NCBI GenBank assembly: GCA_037074765.1
Contig: JBAMDO010000007.1
Span: forward strand, 124,001 to 188,000
DNA: 64,000 bases
Source: Mansonella perstans
Lineage: Eukaryota > Nematoda > Chromadorea > Rhabditida > Onchocercidae
Direction: 5' to 3'
Positions within the stretch are counted from its first letter, which is position 1. Every line of letters starts with the position of its first letter. The position numbers were made by a program, and so were the translations under genes. The notes under the pieces are model-generated. The model was not told the DNA's origin. It did not search any database and saw only the letters and a program-made list of their open reading frames with translations. Positions 1 to 13,195 of this stretch are shown one piece after another.

Positions 1-3000
1 TTTCTGAGAAGTCAAATAGAAATGAATTTTGATAAGGAAAAGGAACTTTGCTGGGTTTTTTTGTTTTACTGATCTTCATTGAAATTTCGTAAAGATCTTG
101 AATCAAAAACTTACTTTTCATGCACAGGTTTGAAGATATCCGCAAATGACAAGTTGGAATTGAGCGTAAAAGTCATTCCTTCCATCATTTTCTCAGAAAT
201 ATCGCCAACTGTTGGAGATATATTTAGTTTGTTGTATTGCCCAAGAACTCGCCTATACAAAAGAATGGTTTAAAGAGATGAGAATGGTAATCGAAGTGGA
301 AGTGAAGATTCATTCTGCATGATTAGATCTCAGTTGCGACATTTTAGCTAAAGTGTTAAGTTCTACAGCATTTGCAACAATCATTTCATCAAAACAGATA
401 ACTCACCTTGCAATGATATTTATGTGATGACGATCCAGTCTAAGATATTGCTTACATGTATTTACTATTAAAAGGCTGTTGTAAAACAAGAACAATGCAT
501 CAGCCTGATCTTGTGGTTCTTTCCCTGCGCAGCAATCAAAAACTGCATCAATTTCAGCGACGGATCCAAAGTACTCTGTAAAAAATTAAAATTAATTAAA
601 TTGAAGGAATGCATTTCCATACTGATCGTAAAAATTTATCGAATAAAAAATATAAAGAATAACTTCTATTTAAAAATTCATCCATACAGGCTCTTCGTAA
701 CCGCTCCAGACCCATTTCCAAATATATTTGTATCGTTGTAAGACCTTCTAAACGTGGTAACAGCAATTCGTTGGTACATGCATCGCGTAGTAAACGCGCC
801 ATTGTACACCTATTATTTGTAAGTATCTAAAATTAGCATGATTCCCTTAAATTTATATATTTAGAACAGTTTACATAACTTGCTCCGCTTATGCAGCCTT
901 AACTGCCAACGAAAACAACGAGGGAGAGAGAGAAAAGAAACTAACTAACCAGTGTATTCCTATATCCTGCTTTCAAAGCATCAAAAACATATCTTAAAGC
1001 TTTTGTGAGATCTTGATTTGAATGGCAGTAATGCAATATGAGCCAAAGTTCTTCAGTAAAATCATGAGGTGCATCCAATGAAACATTTTCTTCCAAATTT
1101 TTATCTACAATTAAAAGATTCCGTCCTTCCTCAGGCGATTCAATTCAAGCTAATCTCTTGCAAAATTCAAAATCTATCTGATAACCAAATTTAATTCATA
1201 TCGCTGCTTTCTACAAAATCTAATCAATTTCTTGTCTGAGATTTTTTTTGTACAAATCACGGACATTTTAACCTACTTTTCTGGAAAGTTGAAGTTTGGT
1301 TCAGTAGAGATTGTAACGCTGACTTTACAAGCTTTTCATCCTGAAGCACTCGATCAGAAGCCACATTTGGCCAGGTCATTTTGCCAGTTCGCAATGCACG
1401 TCCTAGGATTAGCACCCGTTTCAACTCATCAACCAAACTAAAGTGTGGAAATCGTACATCAAGCCAACCTGGTGATATCTTCTGTAAACGACTTAATATT
1501 TCTTGACATACAGCTACTCCTATATCAAAAAATAATCTGGAGAAGCAGCGATAAGGTAATCAAGTTATATACTATTAAAAATTTTCTAGCTACCAAGATT
1601 AAAACATACAGCAACGACAGAAGCTGACGGTGAGGGTTTCGAAAGTATTCCGTCCAAACAACGATTCACATTTGAAAATATCCATGAAACATGAAGTTCC
1701 ACAAATCCAGATACTCTATCTTGCTCGTCCCGATCAGTTGTTATTGTTTTCGGAACAACATCATACACACAATAAGCTGTATCTGGAGAGGCCTAAATCT
1801 ATGCAAAATTTAAGCAGCACGAAATAAGTTTTCAAAACACTGCATTATTCTTTCAAGCAATGGTTCATATTACAGTTGCATTACTGATTACATGGAAATT
1901 ACGTCAACCGTTGTCAGCAAGCAAAAATCAATCGCGAAAACACAAAGAAAAAAAAAACAAAAAAAAACGTAAACTGGAAAGCAGCAATAGCCAATACCAT
2001 GGTTACATTACTGATTACTGAAAAACTTTATCATGCATGATTTTGAAGATATCGCTCATGGATACAAATCTTAGGGCTCTGAAAATAAAGGTTTAACTCA
2101 CTTTGTAGGAATCATAGAAACGTTCCATGTAATCTTCCAAAAATCTGACAGCACCTGTGTAATTTAGTGCTGAAAAATTTGTCTTGCATTATTTTCCTCA
2201 AGCGATTACTAATATCAAATGATAGGAAATATCATAAAGTGCGTTAGTATACATCTCAATATATATTTCTATACATTGATCGAGTTTTCATATGACTGGT
2301 ATCCATTACAATCTATCATAAAGAAAAACTACGCAATAACTTACGCAATGTTCTAACGTGATATGTCGCAGTGCCATCATTTGTTTTGCATATACCTAAT
2401 AAACATGTATGAAGATAGTCATTCATATCACAGGAAATCCAAATAATTGGATCTGGAGCTGTTTCTCTATCAAATGCTATTCCATCAGTGATAAGTCTGA
2501 ATTTAAATATTTCTTAGCAACTAAAGTTTCTCACTGTGCTTAAAAATACAGGTGTAAGCAAGTCTATCATATTACGACTTTTACTAGAATAACATACGTA
2601 TAAGCAAGAGATCGGGCTTCTGATGTTTTCAACGAAGAAAAAGTAAACTGTTTCGCTGCAGAAGAATAATAATATTCGTCGATCATTATCTCTGGTGTAT
2701 TCTTTGACTGAAATCGATTAAATGTATCGATGCAAGACAACATTAACAATCTTGAACATCCAAATAAAACACATAACAATGCTTAGAACTCTATGAATTA
2801 GGAATCCTAACGATCAAGAAATTCCAGACAATTTAACTTCGGTAAAAAACTCTGGTAATTTGTATTTCAACAACTCATGTGCTAACAATCAAGAACAATG
2901 ATTTCTTATAAATTAAATTGTCCTCAAAAGATGGATAAACAACAGCCTGTAATTTCGACAGCGTCAGAAATTCATATTTCAAAGGTGAAGTGTCAATTTC

Positions 3001-3790
3001 CGAGCTAGTTATAGAACTCTGCTCTTCACAGCTCTTTATTTGATCTTTAAATTCTGACAGAGTATTTTCTTTTTCTTCATCTGTAGCCTGAAAATAATAT
3101 TAAAACATTTATCATCACTAAAAATCTTACAAATAAAATATGATGATACTAGAGTTACTTCTCTCTTGAGTTAAAGAAACATTGAGAAATTTAAAAGTTA
3201 AATTCGACAAAAAAAGGATATCCAGTAATCTGACAGAAATTTCCTGTTACACAGTTTTTACACTTTCGTACATCCTGATATTCACATATGTTTGTACCAA
3301 CTAAAGGCACTACATCTTGACATCATTCACCAATGAAATCTTATAATAACATCTCGAAAAATACATTTATATTTTCCAACGAGACCTACCAAAGCAACCT
3401 CGTAATCCGATTCTGAAAGCCGATCAATTATCACGATCTCCTTTCCCGCCATCCAAGACATACTGTTGATCAATGGCACCTCGGACGCATTTGACAGACG
3501 AGCTCGATATTTGCCAAACTTAACAAATGTATAATGGACAAGTTATCGTTAATTTTAACGAAACAAATGCAGATGCTCGAAAACGTAAACAAAACATTTC
3601 ATTAAAAAGTGAAAGTATTGGACCATGAAATTTCTATTCGTTATCCTAACTCTCGTAGCTTATTTTTTCTTTAACTGCCATTTTTTAAGATTCTCAATAA
3701 GCATTATCCACACATCACATATATAATAGCGCTTACCAGTGTTGCACCGTTTCTAGAACATAATTCCGCCAGACTGACATTCGACAACAT
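1..3790 (-). CDS. zwl-1: Zwilch, RZZ kinetochore complex subunit (3' end beyond window)
   Basis: Zwilch is a subunit of the Rod-Zw10-Zwilch complex, which sits on unattached kinetochores and recruits dynein and Mad1 for the spindle checkpoint. Exons found by phase matching: 3790-3737, 3518-3390, 3087-2887, 2707-2598, 2496-2345, 2169-2102, 1792-1594, 1519-1277, 1125-950, 826-664, 575-407, 252-115. They encode about 600 residues, close to the roughly 590 of the human protein. Family signatures are in the C-terminal half: EELWLILHYCHSNQDLTKAL followed by RYVFDALKAG (exon 9), and TIQIYLEMGLERLRRA (exon 10), which lines up with the conserved LEIGLDKL stretch of vertebrate Zwilch. A last acceptor at 5-4 (CTTCTCAG) suggests the final exon begins at base 3 and continues outside the window. 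The exon 7/8 and 8/9 junctions are the weakest. The start ATG lies 23 bases after a TTTCAG acceptor. Identification rests on remembered family similarity, so it is strong but not proven. Confidence 0.83.
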
Positions 3791-3813
3791 GATATCCGAA
3801 AGAACTTAAAAGC

Positions 3814-3820
3814 CTGAAAC
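3814..3820 (-). other. Candidate spliced-leader acceptor of zwl-1
   Basis: On the minus strand GTTTCAG ends at 3814, 23 bases before the zwl-1 ATG at 3790, with no upstream exon in frame. This is the usual arrangement of nematode trans-spliced 5' ends. It is inferred from sequence only. Confidence 0.5.
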
Positions 3821-4463
3821 GACATTTAAAATTTTTAATCATAAATACGATCATTGCTTATAAAATGAATATAATAACGCAGTAAAAATCGTCCAAAAGT
3901 GCTTGCCTCAAATAAAAAAGGCAACAAAATGCTTCAACTCAACCCAAAAATTTAAAATAAATAAAACTTTATCCAAATTACAATGCTATCGGATTTACTT
4001 CTAAAGAAAAAAGAACAAATCAATGCAACCAAACAAATGTTACTTATGGCAGAAATAAAGAACAATTGAAATCACATTGAAAGGTAAAACTTTTTCAAAT
4101 ATATTCCACACAATATCCGATGTCGATAAATCCTAAAGCAATATTCATAAGAAGTTAAAAAATGGAGTTGTAACGCATATCTCTGAAACGGTTCAGAACT
4201 CGTGAATGAATAAACAATATGTTTATTGAAAGTAAATAAACTAAATGCAAACATGAACGAGCGAGGATATATCAAAGCAGTTGCAACAGAAAAGCAAAAA
4301 AAAACATTACAATATAAACCGTATGCATAATCAAAATCAAGTTTCCTCGTTTTCTGAATAAAGGCAGTTCCATTAGCTTTTCAAATTTTTAATAAAAAAA
4401 ACTGGAAAAATCAATATTGAATGAGATCCACAGCAAAATTACCCAGGTAGCTGTTCAAGCAAT
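3821..4463. other. Intergenic spacer, zwl-1 to membrane protein gene
   Basis: This AT-rich stretch between two minus-strand genes shows no supported coding exon. It must hold the 3' UTR of the upstream membrane-protein gene. The roughly 650-base spacing with a trans-splice acceptor downstream would permit either an independent promoter for zwl-1 or a loosely spaced operon; the sequence does not decide. Confidence 0.5.
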
Positions 4464-7400
4464 TCATGCTAATAACTTTGACTGAAAGCCTGAAATACGA
4501 GTAGGTGTGGGCAAACGTGATTTTTTGTCAACGCGATTTAGCATACTTGATCGATGCCGAAGTTCGACGGCATCCAAAGTTCGCTGTGAAATTCCATCAT
4601 TTTCGAACTTCTTTTTACATGAGCTGAAGTCTTTCGGTGATGTAAACCCGTTTCTGTGACAGCTGTGTTGCTTGATTTGTGTGTAAGAACACGCTTTTGG
4701 TTTACTGATCTGCAAAGACAGTCGTAAGTACTTTTACAGTAATGAAATTAAGAGTGAGGTGAAATCAACACTGCAAGCAAAATCTCAAAATCACTTTCAG
4801 GATAAAAAAAAATGAAACAGACCTTAACTGCAGAAGAAAATGTGACACAACAGATTATGGAAAAGACCGTGACACAATACAGCCTATAAAGAAAGATTGA
4901 TATGGAAATAAAATTTCATAATGCGAATGTTTTGGCGATAAAGTGGAAAAGAAATTCAACTTGACATCTTGCTTATTACATTGGTCAATTAATTTTTTAA
5001 ATCATTTCACTTCCTACCCAATGAATCTCAGAATCCCGTTTTTGCAAGCTTACTAAATCCAATAAGAACAACCATATGAAAGTCATATATTCTGTTTGAT
5101 TCTCGAAATTCGTGCCACAAATTGCATAGTACTCCAAAGGTTCACCGCCTACCATTCCCGTTAACTGCCCACCGGGAATACAATGAAAATCGAATAGCTT
5201 CTGTTGTTGTTCTTCCATACAGAAATATTTCTTTCGGTATAAAATCTGAAAGCAAAAAGTAATTCGAGTAAGCTTGAAAAAACACGACAAATATAAATAT
5301 ATATATACAAAAAAGTTGCGATTTCGTCCTGATTGAAATTCATTAGGAATTTAACAAAACCAATAAAGTTAGCTTTTCTGAGGGTTGATTAACTACAACA
5401 AGTTACAAATGCATAAGAGACTGAAATCATACCAAACCAAAAGGTGAAAAAATTTGTTCCATTTCATTACACGGACCGACCGCTTGATGCACACCTTCTG
5501 AAAAGATGTTCTCGGGGGAACTAAACACTGCCAATAACATATGAAGCAAGAAATGAATTGCCACAATTGAGAGTTCAGCCAGTGTTTGAATGTGTCTTTT
5601 ATTCAGAACTTCGACCAACTGATCTTTTCTTGCTGAAAACATGATATGAGAACAGTGTAACTAGCCCCTATGAAATTTTAATTCATGCACATAAGTCAAA
5701 TCATCTAAGCATAGTCATAGACATTTCTAAGAAAATTCTCTTTAAAATTTAATTTCGAGTTTTTGCGATTTCTATAGCATAATAGTTTCATCTATTTAAA
5801 ATGTTAATGGAACTTCTGTCATATAGAATACAAAATTCAAATTCCAGACCTGCAAAAAGTAAGTCATATTCTATTCTAGAGCTGAACAATGCTGTCAGTG
5901 CTGCAAAAGCATATACAATGAGCAGAAGTGCCAGAGAACAGGAGTAATAGATCTAAAAAAGAACAATTACGGATTAGAGAAATTATAACACAAATGAGCA
6001 GAAACGAAGTCATGAAAAAAAAGATTGTTACCCGGAAAATATCACATAGGACATGGAAGAAAATTACGTATTGCAATATAGCAAGGCAAGGAGCAAGTAA
6101 GGCAGCACCAACTACACAAAAGAATTCGGCAATAAATCTGAAAATTCTCGCTTTTTACACAAGATATATCAGTCACACTGAAGACAAATAAACAGTTCCA
6201 GTTCACATTTGTGACAAATACAATCCGACTCACATAAAACTATTTTGACCAATTAGGCATTAATTTAATTAGTTAGTCATAAATCCGTCATGTATTTAGT
6301 AGTGAGTGCAAAAACATTAAGCTTTCGTCATATACAAGAACACAGACACATTATATAATTATAAAGATTTCTGAACGATCAAACATGAACAGCACTGCTC
6401 ATAAACAAACATTTAAAAATAAAGAAATATCTTGAACCTTTTCCAGTCATACGTTTCGCAAAGAAATCTTTTTCGAAAAAAGTATAAACTGGCACTAAAT
6501 GATGATCCCAGCATTGGATACCACGCCAACGTAACTAGTGGTACAGAATAAAACCTAGAAAATTGAAAGTAGACAAGCAATATACATGGAAACAGTTCTC
6601 TAAATACCAGTATTTTGTGAAGATTATTTGAAAAATAAAGAATATTCATACGCGTACGTGCTTAAGAGCCGTGGGTCACCAATATGCCATTGCCACCAAA
6701 GCAACTTTGTACCCATCATTTGTAGGGGCAACGACAACAAGAATACTAGAAGACCGTTTGCTGCAGCTTCACCCCACCACTTTAAACGAAACCTGTAAAA
6801 AACTGCATATAAAAATAAGAAAACAGATTCAGTAAAATCAACTCCGCCTTTAATATAATAAACAATATACTGAAGTACCGTAAAATTAGACAACATAAGT
6901 CACTGGATCAACAAAAGAAACATGAAAATTACCTTTTTACTATAACGTATGAAGTGTAGAACAATGTGTGGTAGATACCACATAATAAATAAAGCGGAAT
7001 GCGCATTCCCATGAATGTTAACATTGTTTGACTATAGAATACAATGTTCATACTTCCATCGATAAACTTTATACTTTCAGTAAAGAAGGCTAATAAATAA
7101 ACGCCAACCCATGTATACAAATAACGTGAACCACAACGAACAGCTTAAAATTTTGAAACCTTTCTGTCACAGAAGGTTTTATTGCACAATTCAGTTGAAT
7201 ATAACAAATCTCAATTCGTAAGAAGTGAGACCGTGAAAGAATAGCCAATCTAACAAAAGGAATAAATCATTAAACTAAAAGAAAACTAACGTTTATGGAA
7301 CCATTTTTTAAAAAAAACTCCGCTTTTTTTAACACAGTTTCCAACTGTTTAAGGAAAAAACTATATGATGAAACTATACTACAAAATGTTACCACATAGA

Positions 7401-7918
7401 AGTGAGAATAAGCACAGCAGTGAATACACGAATTCTGATATAATCAACGTTGGATGATTTTCCATCAACGGTTGCAGTTCCCGAGTCTTACACAACCAAT
7501 CTGCCACCTGTGAACACATCTTCGAGAATAAGAAAAAGTAAAGGTGTAAAGAATTTTTTCTTATAACTCAAAATTCTTCCTTTGAATCTTGGGAATCCAT
7601 TTAAAAAAAGAAAAAAACCAAAAGTGATAATATTTACACCATAATAACAAAACGTATTATCTTATTACAAAACTAAGGAACAAAAACTTCAATTAAAAGC
7701 GATGTCAGAATATTTATGACTAATTTTAAAATGAAGGCTTCAAAAATGGTGTTCTACTCATAAATTTAGAATAGAAAGCTGATGTGACAAAATAAGAGAA
7801 ATAAATAAGTGCTAACTGCAATGATTTTCATCACCACTGATATGATATTCTTCTTCGTATTTGGACATATCGTCAGTGGAAGATAACGAAATACGTAGGA
7901 ATCTAGCAAATACTCCAT
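4464..7918 (-). CDS. Conserved multipass membrane protein of unknown function (probably DUF7802 family)
   Basis: Ten exons join with consistent phases into 508 residues: 7918-7817, 7507-7393, 7143-6933, 6792-6658, 6554-6438, 6137-6032, 5952-5850, 5632-5433, 5245-5054, 4709-4464. The start ATG follows a TTTCAG trans-splice acceptor by only 5 bases. The chain has about seven or more hydrophobic segments (for example residues near 55-75, 85-105, 125-145, 190-205, 285-320 and 325-345), then a polar, Lys/Arg/Ser-rich tail of about 80 residues. Conserved-looking blocks are ELQPLMENHPTLIISE, GTKLLWWQWHIGDPR, HQAVGPCNEMEQIFSPFGL with KKYFC after it, and a FDFHC...YYAICGTNFENQTEY region. I recall such blocks in a metazoan family of multipass proteins without known function; the DUF number is from memory. 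The exon structure is solid, the function unknown. Confidence 0.8.
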
Positions 7919-7923
7919 AATGA

Positions 7924-7930
7924 CTGAAAC
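7924..7930 (-). other. Candidate spliced-leader acceptor of membrane protein gene
   Basis: The minus strand reads TTTGTTTCAG ending at 7924, with ATG five bases later at 7918. The position so close to the start codon is typical of SL1 addition in nematodes. A frame-shifted internal ATG at 7868 also exists, but only the 7918 frame joins the next exon in phase. Confidence 0.55.
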
Positions 7931-9160
7931 AAAATTTCATCATTATATGTTGCTCAACACAAATAAAATAACCCTGAAAATATATAATGACAACTTTTCC
8001 AAGCAATTCTCTTCTTTTGCAGAATCAATTTTGTTTGTAATGTAAATTGATAAATAAATTACGAATCAATAACTGCTTATGACATTTATTTCCTATAATT
8101 TTCTTTTTCCTTTAACAATTTATAATTTACAAACTTTGACTGGTCCCCGACCCTGTGATAACCTATCTTAAGTTTCGGAATTTTTTGAAATGTTTGCTTC
8201 GGTTGTGAAGCTGTGCTTGTGATTATGGTACTTTGCCTTTAGAAACTGGAATATCTACATCAGCTTAGTTTTAAAAATACGTTTAGTATCTACAGTCATT
8301 TCCATTGCATTAGTATCGTAATTCAAGCAACGCTGATGTGATCAAAGCGTAAGATTTATTGAATACAGTAATTAACCACCTGGTTAACTAGTCTAAATTG
8401 AATCACAATAAAAAAAGACAAATTAGGATTTCATTCAAAAATTACCTAACTCAAGAAAATATTAATGGATATTAGGCCTCGTTTCAATCAAAAAAAAACA
8501 ATTTCAGTGCAGTAAAAGGACATAGAAATATGACTTCGAAAATAGCGCCATCTCTGAAGACTGTATCATTTGCAGAGTAAAAATTTTCAAAGAGAAAAAA
8601 AAGAGCAATAAATGCCAGTCTTAACGTAAGAGATCAGTGTTTCGCTCGTTACTAGAACTTTTACAGTGCGTATACTGATCATGGATTAGTAAAGCCTCAT
8701 ACATTGTCTCCCAGAAAAGAAAGCCATCATCTAATTATGACTAATATCACGGCTACTAATTCAATATCAATTATTCGATGCCACCTCCCGCCAAAAGTAA
8801 CATTTCAAACTGATAAAACCATGCTGAATGCATCAGGCAACCGTAAAGTATGGCATATGTAAAAAAAAAACAGGATCGGGCAATGAATTGGAAACTGTTG
8901 AGGAGATATGTAACGTGTGACAGATTGGGTGAGGATAGAAGTTTTTATTGAGTTTTGTTCCTTCTTGCTTCTCTCTATTCTTACGTCCTCTTTTTGTTTG
9001 AATAAAAATTCATCTCCTACCTGTATTGCAGTCTATTTCTCTGATAGAATCATTGAAGATGTAGATTGGAAGGATTGATGTACAATTAGAGAAAGTAAAC
9101 AAAAAATCGTATTTTCGTCTTTTAAAATAATGACAGATACTGACATTTAACGTTGTTAGA
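7931..9160. other. Non-coding upstream region
   Basis: AT-rich sequence upstream of the 4464-7918 membrane-protein gene. It should contain its promoter, but no core element could be recognised and no exon with matching phases was seen on either strand. Confidence 0.5.
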
Positions 9161-9523
9161 GCATAAAAGCTGACGTGCATAAAAGCTGACGTGCATAAAA
9201 GCTGACGTGCATAAAAGCTGACGTGCATAAAAGCTGACGTGCATAAAAGCTGACGTGCATAAAAGCTGACGTGCATAAAAGCTGACGTGCATAAAAGCTG
9301 ACGTGCATAAAAGTTGTGCATAAAAGCTGACGTGCATAAAAGTTGTGCATAAAAGCTGACGTGCATAAAAGCTGACGTGCATAAAAGTTGTGCATAAAAG
9401 CTGACGTGCATAAAAGTTGTGCATAAAAGCTGTGCATAAAAGCTGACGTGCATAAAAGCTGACGTGCATAAAAGTTGTGCATAAAAGCTGACGTGCATAA
9501 AAGCTGTGCATAAAAGCTGGCGT
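9161..9523. repeat. Minisatellite of 24 units, mixed 16-bp and 13-bp
   Basis: The array has 17 copies of the 16-bp unit GCATAAAAGCTGACGT (the last, 9508-9523, has GCGT for ACGT) and 7 copies of a 13-bp unit: five GCATAAAAGTTGT and two GCATAAAAGCTGT. Units 1 to 9 (9161-9304) are identical 16-mers. From 9305 the 13-mers are interspersed, so the array has a homogeneous left end and a mixed right end. On the minus strand all three frames stay open through the array, which produces long artefactual reading frames rather than a gene. Every 16-mer followed by another unit carries TGACGTGC across the junction, while the 13-mers lack it. Confidence 0.97.
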
Positions 9524-12500
9524 GCAGTTTTATACCAAGTAAAATGTATACATTCTTTGGTAGGCGAAAGAGTAAGAATGGTAATGGGGGACAAGGAAAT
9601 GTGATAGATTCCTTCCCTGACCCAGTCCTAATCCCCTCGGTTTCCGAAATTCAAGTCTGCTTCCGTTAGTTTCTGAGATTCAAACTTTTCTCTTTAATAA
9701 AGAGAGAGCGTTAATTGTTTTTTGACGTGTTCTTCAATTTTTGATGATTTGCTTCTTCAAGTTCCTTCAGCTCATTTTTTTTTACATTTGTGATCAAACC
9801 TCTTCAGGCTCGTCATCTGAATTCCAGCCCTTCATTTCCTGTTCCTTTTTAGAACTCTAGGTTTGAAAGAAAATAAGAACAACCTTATCAAATTAAAGTT
9901 ATGCTCACTGTCGTCCGTTAACTATTTGCAAGCATGTTTTCTATGTCAGCTATTGATAAGTCTCCACAAGTTTGGCTACAATAAGCTGATGAAAGCAAAA
10001 AAAAGAATCTTTTATTCCAAGTCATAATTAGTATTATTCCTTTCATTTTATTGTTATTCTAACAGGTCAGACGACATCTGATAATTAGCACTAGTTATTA
10101 AAAGTAAATGTTTTGTTTATTTGAATATCTTTTGGCGCACATTACGTGTTGTTTCTATTTGGAAGACGAGAATCTGATATGTTAACGTAAAATTTATCAA
10201 TGACATATATTTTTTCAGTCATGGAGCAGTTTTAAGAAAAGCAAATTGGTGACTTTAGCAACTGTCTGGATTTTCCTATCACATAGAGATGATCTATTAA
10301 TTGTTGATTTCACTGGACTTAATTACATTAGGTGGATTAAATTGCGGTATGCACTTCTTTAATAAAAACAGAAGATGTAATGCATTGAATATACCAGCAA
10401 TTTTCGTGTTCCAGTATAATCTGTTTTGCCAGTTATTTGCTGATAGAATAAGAAGAATTGAAACATGTCATCACTGAAACCGCGTATTTACTGGTGGATT
10501 TTGTATGGTAGATTTAAAAAAAAGCTTGAAAAATCAGAATTTCTTATGGATTTGCTATATAATTTCGTCTTTGGACGGTCTGATTTCCAGAATTTTCTCT
10601 ACGTGTGGGGGAGAGTGGGATAGAATAATAAATCGCTTCTAATTTCATCAATTTGCTTTTCATATTTTGAAATTTTCAGGAAGAAATTGAGTTCTCGAAG
10701 TTGTAAATGTTGAATCTCATCAAAAGATTTCTGCCGAAATCGAAGAATTGTTATACTGTTCTGAAAGATCGCGTTTTGTAAATTTCTTCAAAGGAAGAGA
10801 AGTCAAGGAAACAAAAGACGCTATCAGTTCGAAAAATTTTCAGAGGAAAAAAAGTCAGGGAAAAAAGCAAAATTTTACTTGACTTATCTTTAACATTTAG
10901 CGTACATCTACATGTAATCTTCCCACTTCACTGTTTCTCTTGTTCATAAAACTTTCCGTAAGAATTTATAATAAAAATTTATAATAAAATGAAGTTCAGT
11001 GATCAGTTGCTTCACTTACGTTTTGTTCATCGAAAACATATAACAGATTCAAAATTTCAACATGAACAGCAAGTTTTCATTTTAGCGGTAGTAAAGCTGG
11101 CCATATTCAAGAATAAATTCAAGATTCATTAAGATTAATTATATTTTTCAGTTTCGCTTTTGTTTTAGCATATATTAACTTTAGCAAGTATTTTTAATTG
11201 CTTCATAATACTCATTTTGAGGCATTCTTTTTAATTCGCTTGAAGCTTTATATTCTTAAATTTGTCCGCCCGTATATTAATCCTTATTTAGCTTAAACTG
11301 AAGTAGGTTGAAGTCAACCATTTGTTCGTTTTTGGCGTAAATTATTGATTTTGCATAATTTTCTAACTTCCCCTACTTTTTGATAGTATGCTTTACAAAA
11401 AAAAAAAAGTTTTTAAGCTATCAGCTTTCCTCTTTAAAATCTCTCTGATTGCTAAAAATGAGGTGATAAAATAGTTTTAACTTGTATTTCAGATGTCGGC
11501 ACAAGTTCCATACGACTGTAAACATTAGATAGAGTTGTTATAGAGGATATGCGGGTGAATCTAGCCAAATATTGAGTTATTCAACGTGATTTCATTTGAA
11601 GTGGAGAACTCAGCAACAGTCGGTAGTATTTGACTTCTTTCCTCATAATAATAACTTATTGATGGCTTTTTGGCCTGAATCTTATACATATTTTACTCCG
11701 TGTTTTTTTTTTTTTTTTTTTCAAAAGAGTTTTTTACTGTCACTTTTTGATTATAGCTTTTTTATTCATTATTTGGCTGCCTAAAGAACCATTTTCATTT
11801 TAAATTTAGTTCATTATTTCTCGTCATTTCGTGCTTTTTTTTTCATGGTTTTTGATTATATAATCATATCAAATAATTGATGGCTTTCTTGCATAGTTGT
11901 AATGTGTGTAGTGTACTGTAATAAAAATTGAATTTAGTAATGTAATAAAAAACTCTCTTGATTTTGAAGAGAGCAAGAATATATTAATGTAATATAAAGG
12001 TGTGTATATATTATAAGTTCAATTATATTTGATTTGCATCTACAAGATTTTTTACACTTTTATGGCTTTTTAGTGTGAAATAAAACAGATTCAACGAAAA
12101 TTTAATACTGTTTTATAACTTGTATTCGCCATCCTTTACCTATTATTCCATGTGTTCGTTTACATATCTCCGTCGCTGTTATTAACAGTTAATTGCCCAC
12201 ATGGTAACACATAGAAAATTTGAGAGGTTTTTTCAGGTATAATTTAACAAAAATGGCATCGGAATTTTAAGCGAAAGATGAAGCTAGTTCTGAATATTAT
12301 ATAACCGAATTAAGTTATCATCAAGTCTAAAGCAGCTGTGAGTGGAAAAATAATTTCAATAGTTATATATGCGGAAGTTTTTGTTTGCATGTATCCTTGT
12401 GTATCAGTATTTTCTGGTATCTTTTACCTTACTGATTCGAATAATTCTGTTTTTGGTGTTTTGTACATATGCACCTTATACAAATGAATGATGGATAGCT

Positions 12501-13195
12501 TACTCAATATAAGAGCAAAACTACGAATATTATGTTATCTTTATTAGGTAGGTTTAGGTTCATTATTTATACAATATTTCGATTTACGCAGTTCAGCGAT
12601 TACGATCAACTGAGTCCCGTTCGTTGTAATTGAATTTCTTTTCATTTTTTAGACTTTTACAAACTCATTGGATGCAAAAAGATATAATTCGGTTCTATAT
12701 GCACTGGTTTTGAAGGTTTTTTTTGACCACAACAGCTCATCTGATCAATAAATATACAGTCACAAAATATTGTGGATTGCGTTATGTTGGCAAGCACTTT
12801 TCTCATATTTGATAACACGCTGTGCGGAAGTTGCTGATGGATTTATTAATCTAGCACGGCATAAATAGAGATCATTCGGAGTTCAGATGTTTAGGTATTA
12901 CCATTAATTTTAGCGAAAAAATCGTTTTCCTTCCAACAACGCTATTGTAACTTTATCAGTTCGATGTATTTAACAAAGAAATTTACATTTTGTCATTTTT
13001 TGAATGGTATTGTTGAATAGTATACATTAAATACTTATTTCTAAGTGTAGAAATAGATTTAAGGATTCATAGCGAATGAATCGTCTTGAAAAAAAATCAA
13101 CTCTGACCGATTTTTATCCTTTTGTTATTCGTGCAATTTCATTAGGAAAACATGGTAAAATCACTGATACTTCTGGGCTCATTTCCATTTTTCAG
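9524..13195. other. Non-coding stretch, with one weak minus-strand exon candidate
   Basis: AT-rich sequence with a 19-base T tract at 11703-11721. The only suggestive element is on the minus strand near 9804-9861: an acceptor AACCTAG, an open Glu/Lys-rich stretch (SSKKEQEMKGWNSDDEPEE) and a GTTTGA donor, followed near 9705-9765 by an open coiled-coil-like segment with a stop. No upstream exon could be joined in phase, so no gene is called. Confidence 0.4.

Noticed and set aside
9010..9594. Open frames of 194, 129 and 108 codons on the minus strand with a repeated MHVSFYARQLLCTSAF-like pattern
   Set aside because: They arise only because the minisatellite lacks stop codons on that strand; all three frames are open through the same repeat and no gene signals flank it.
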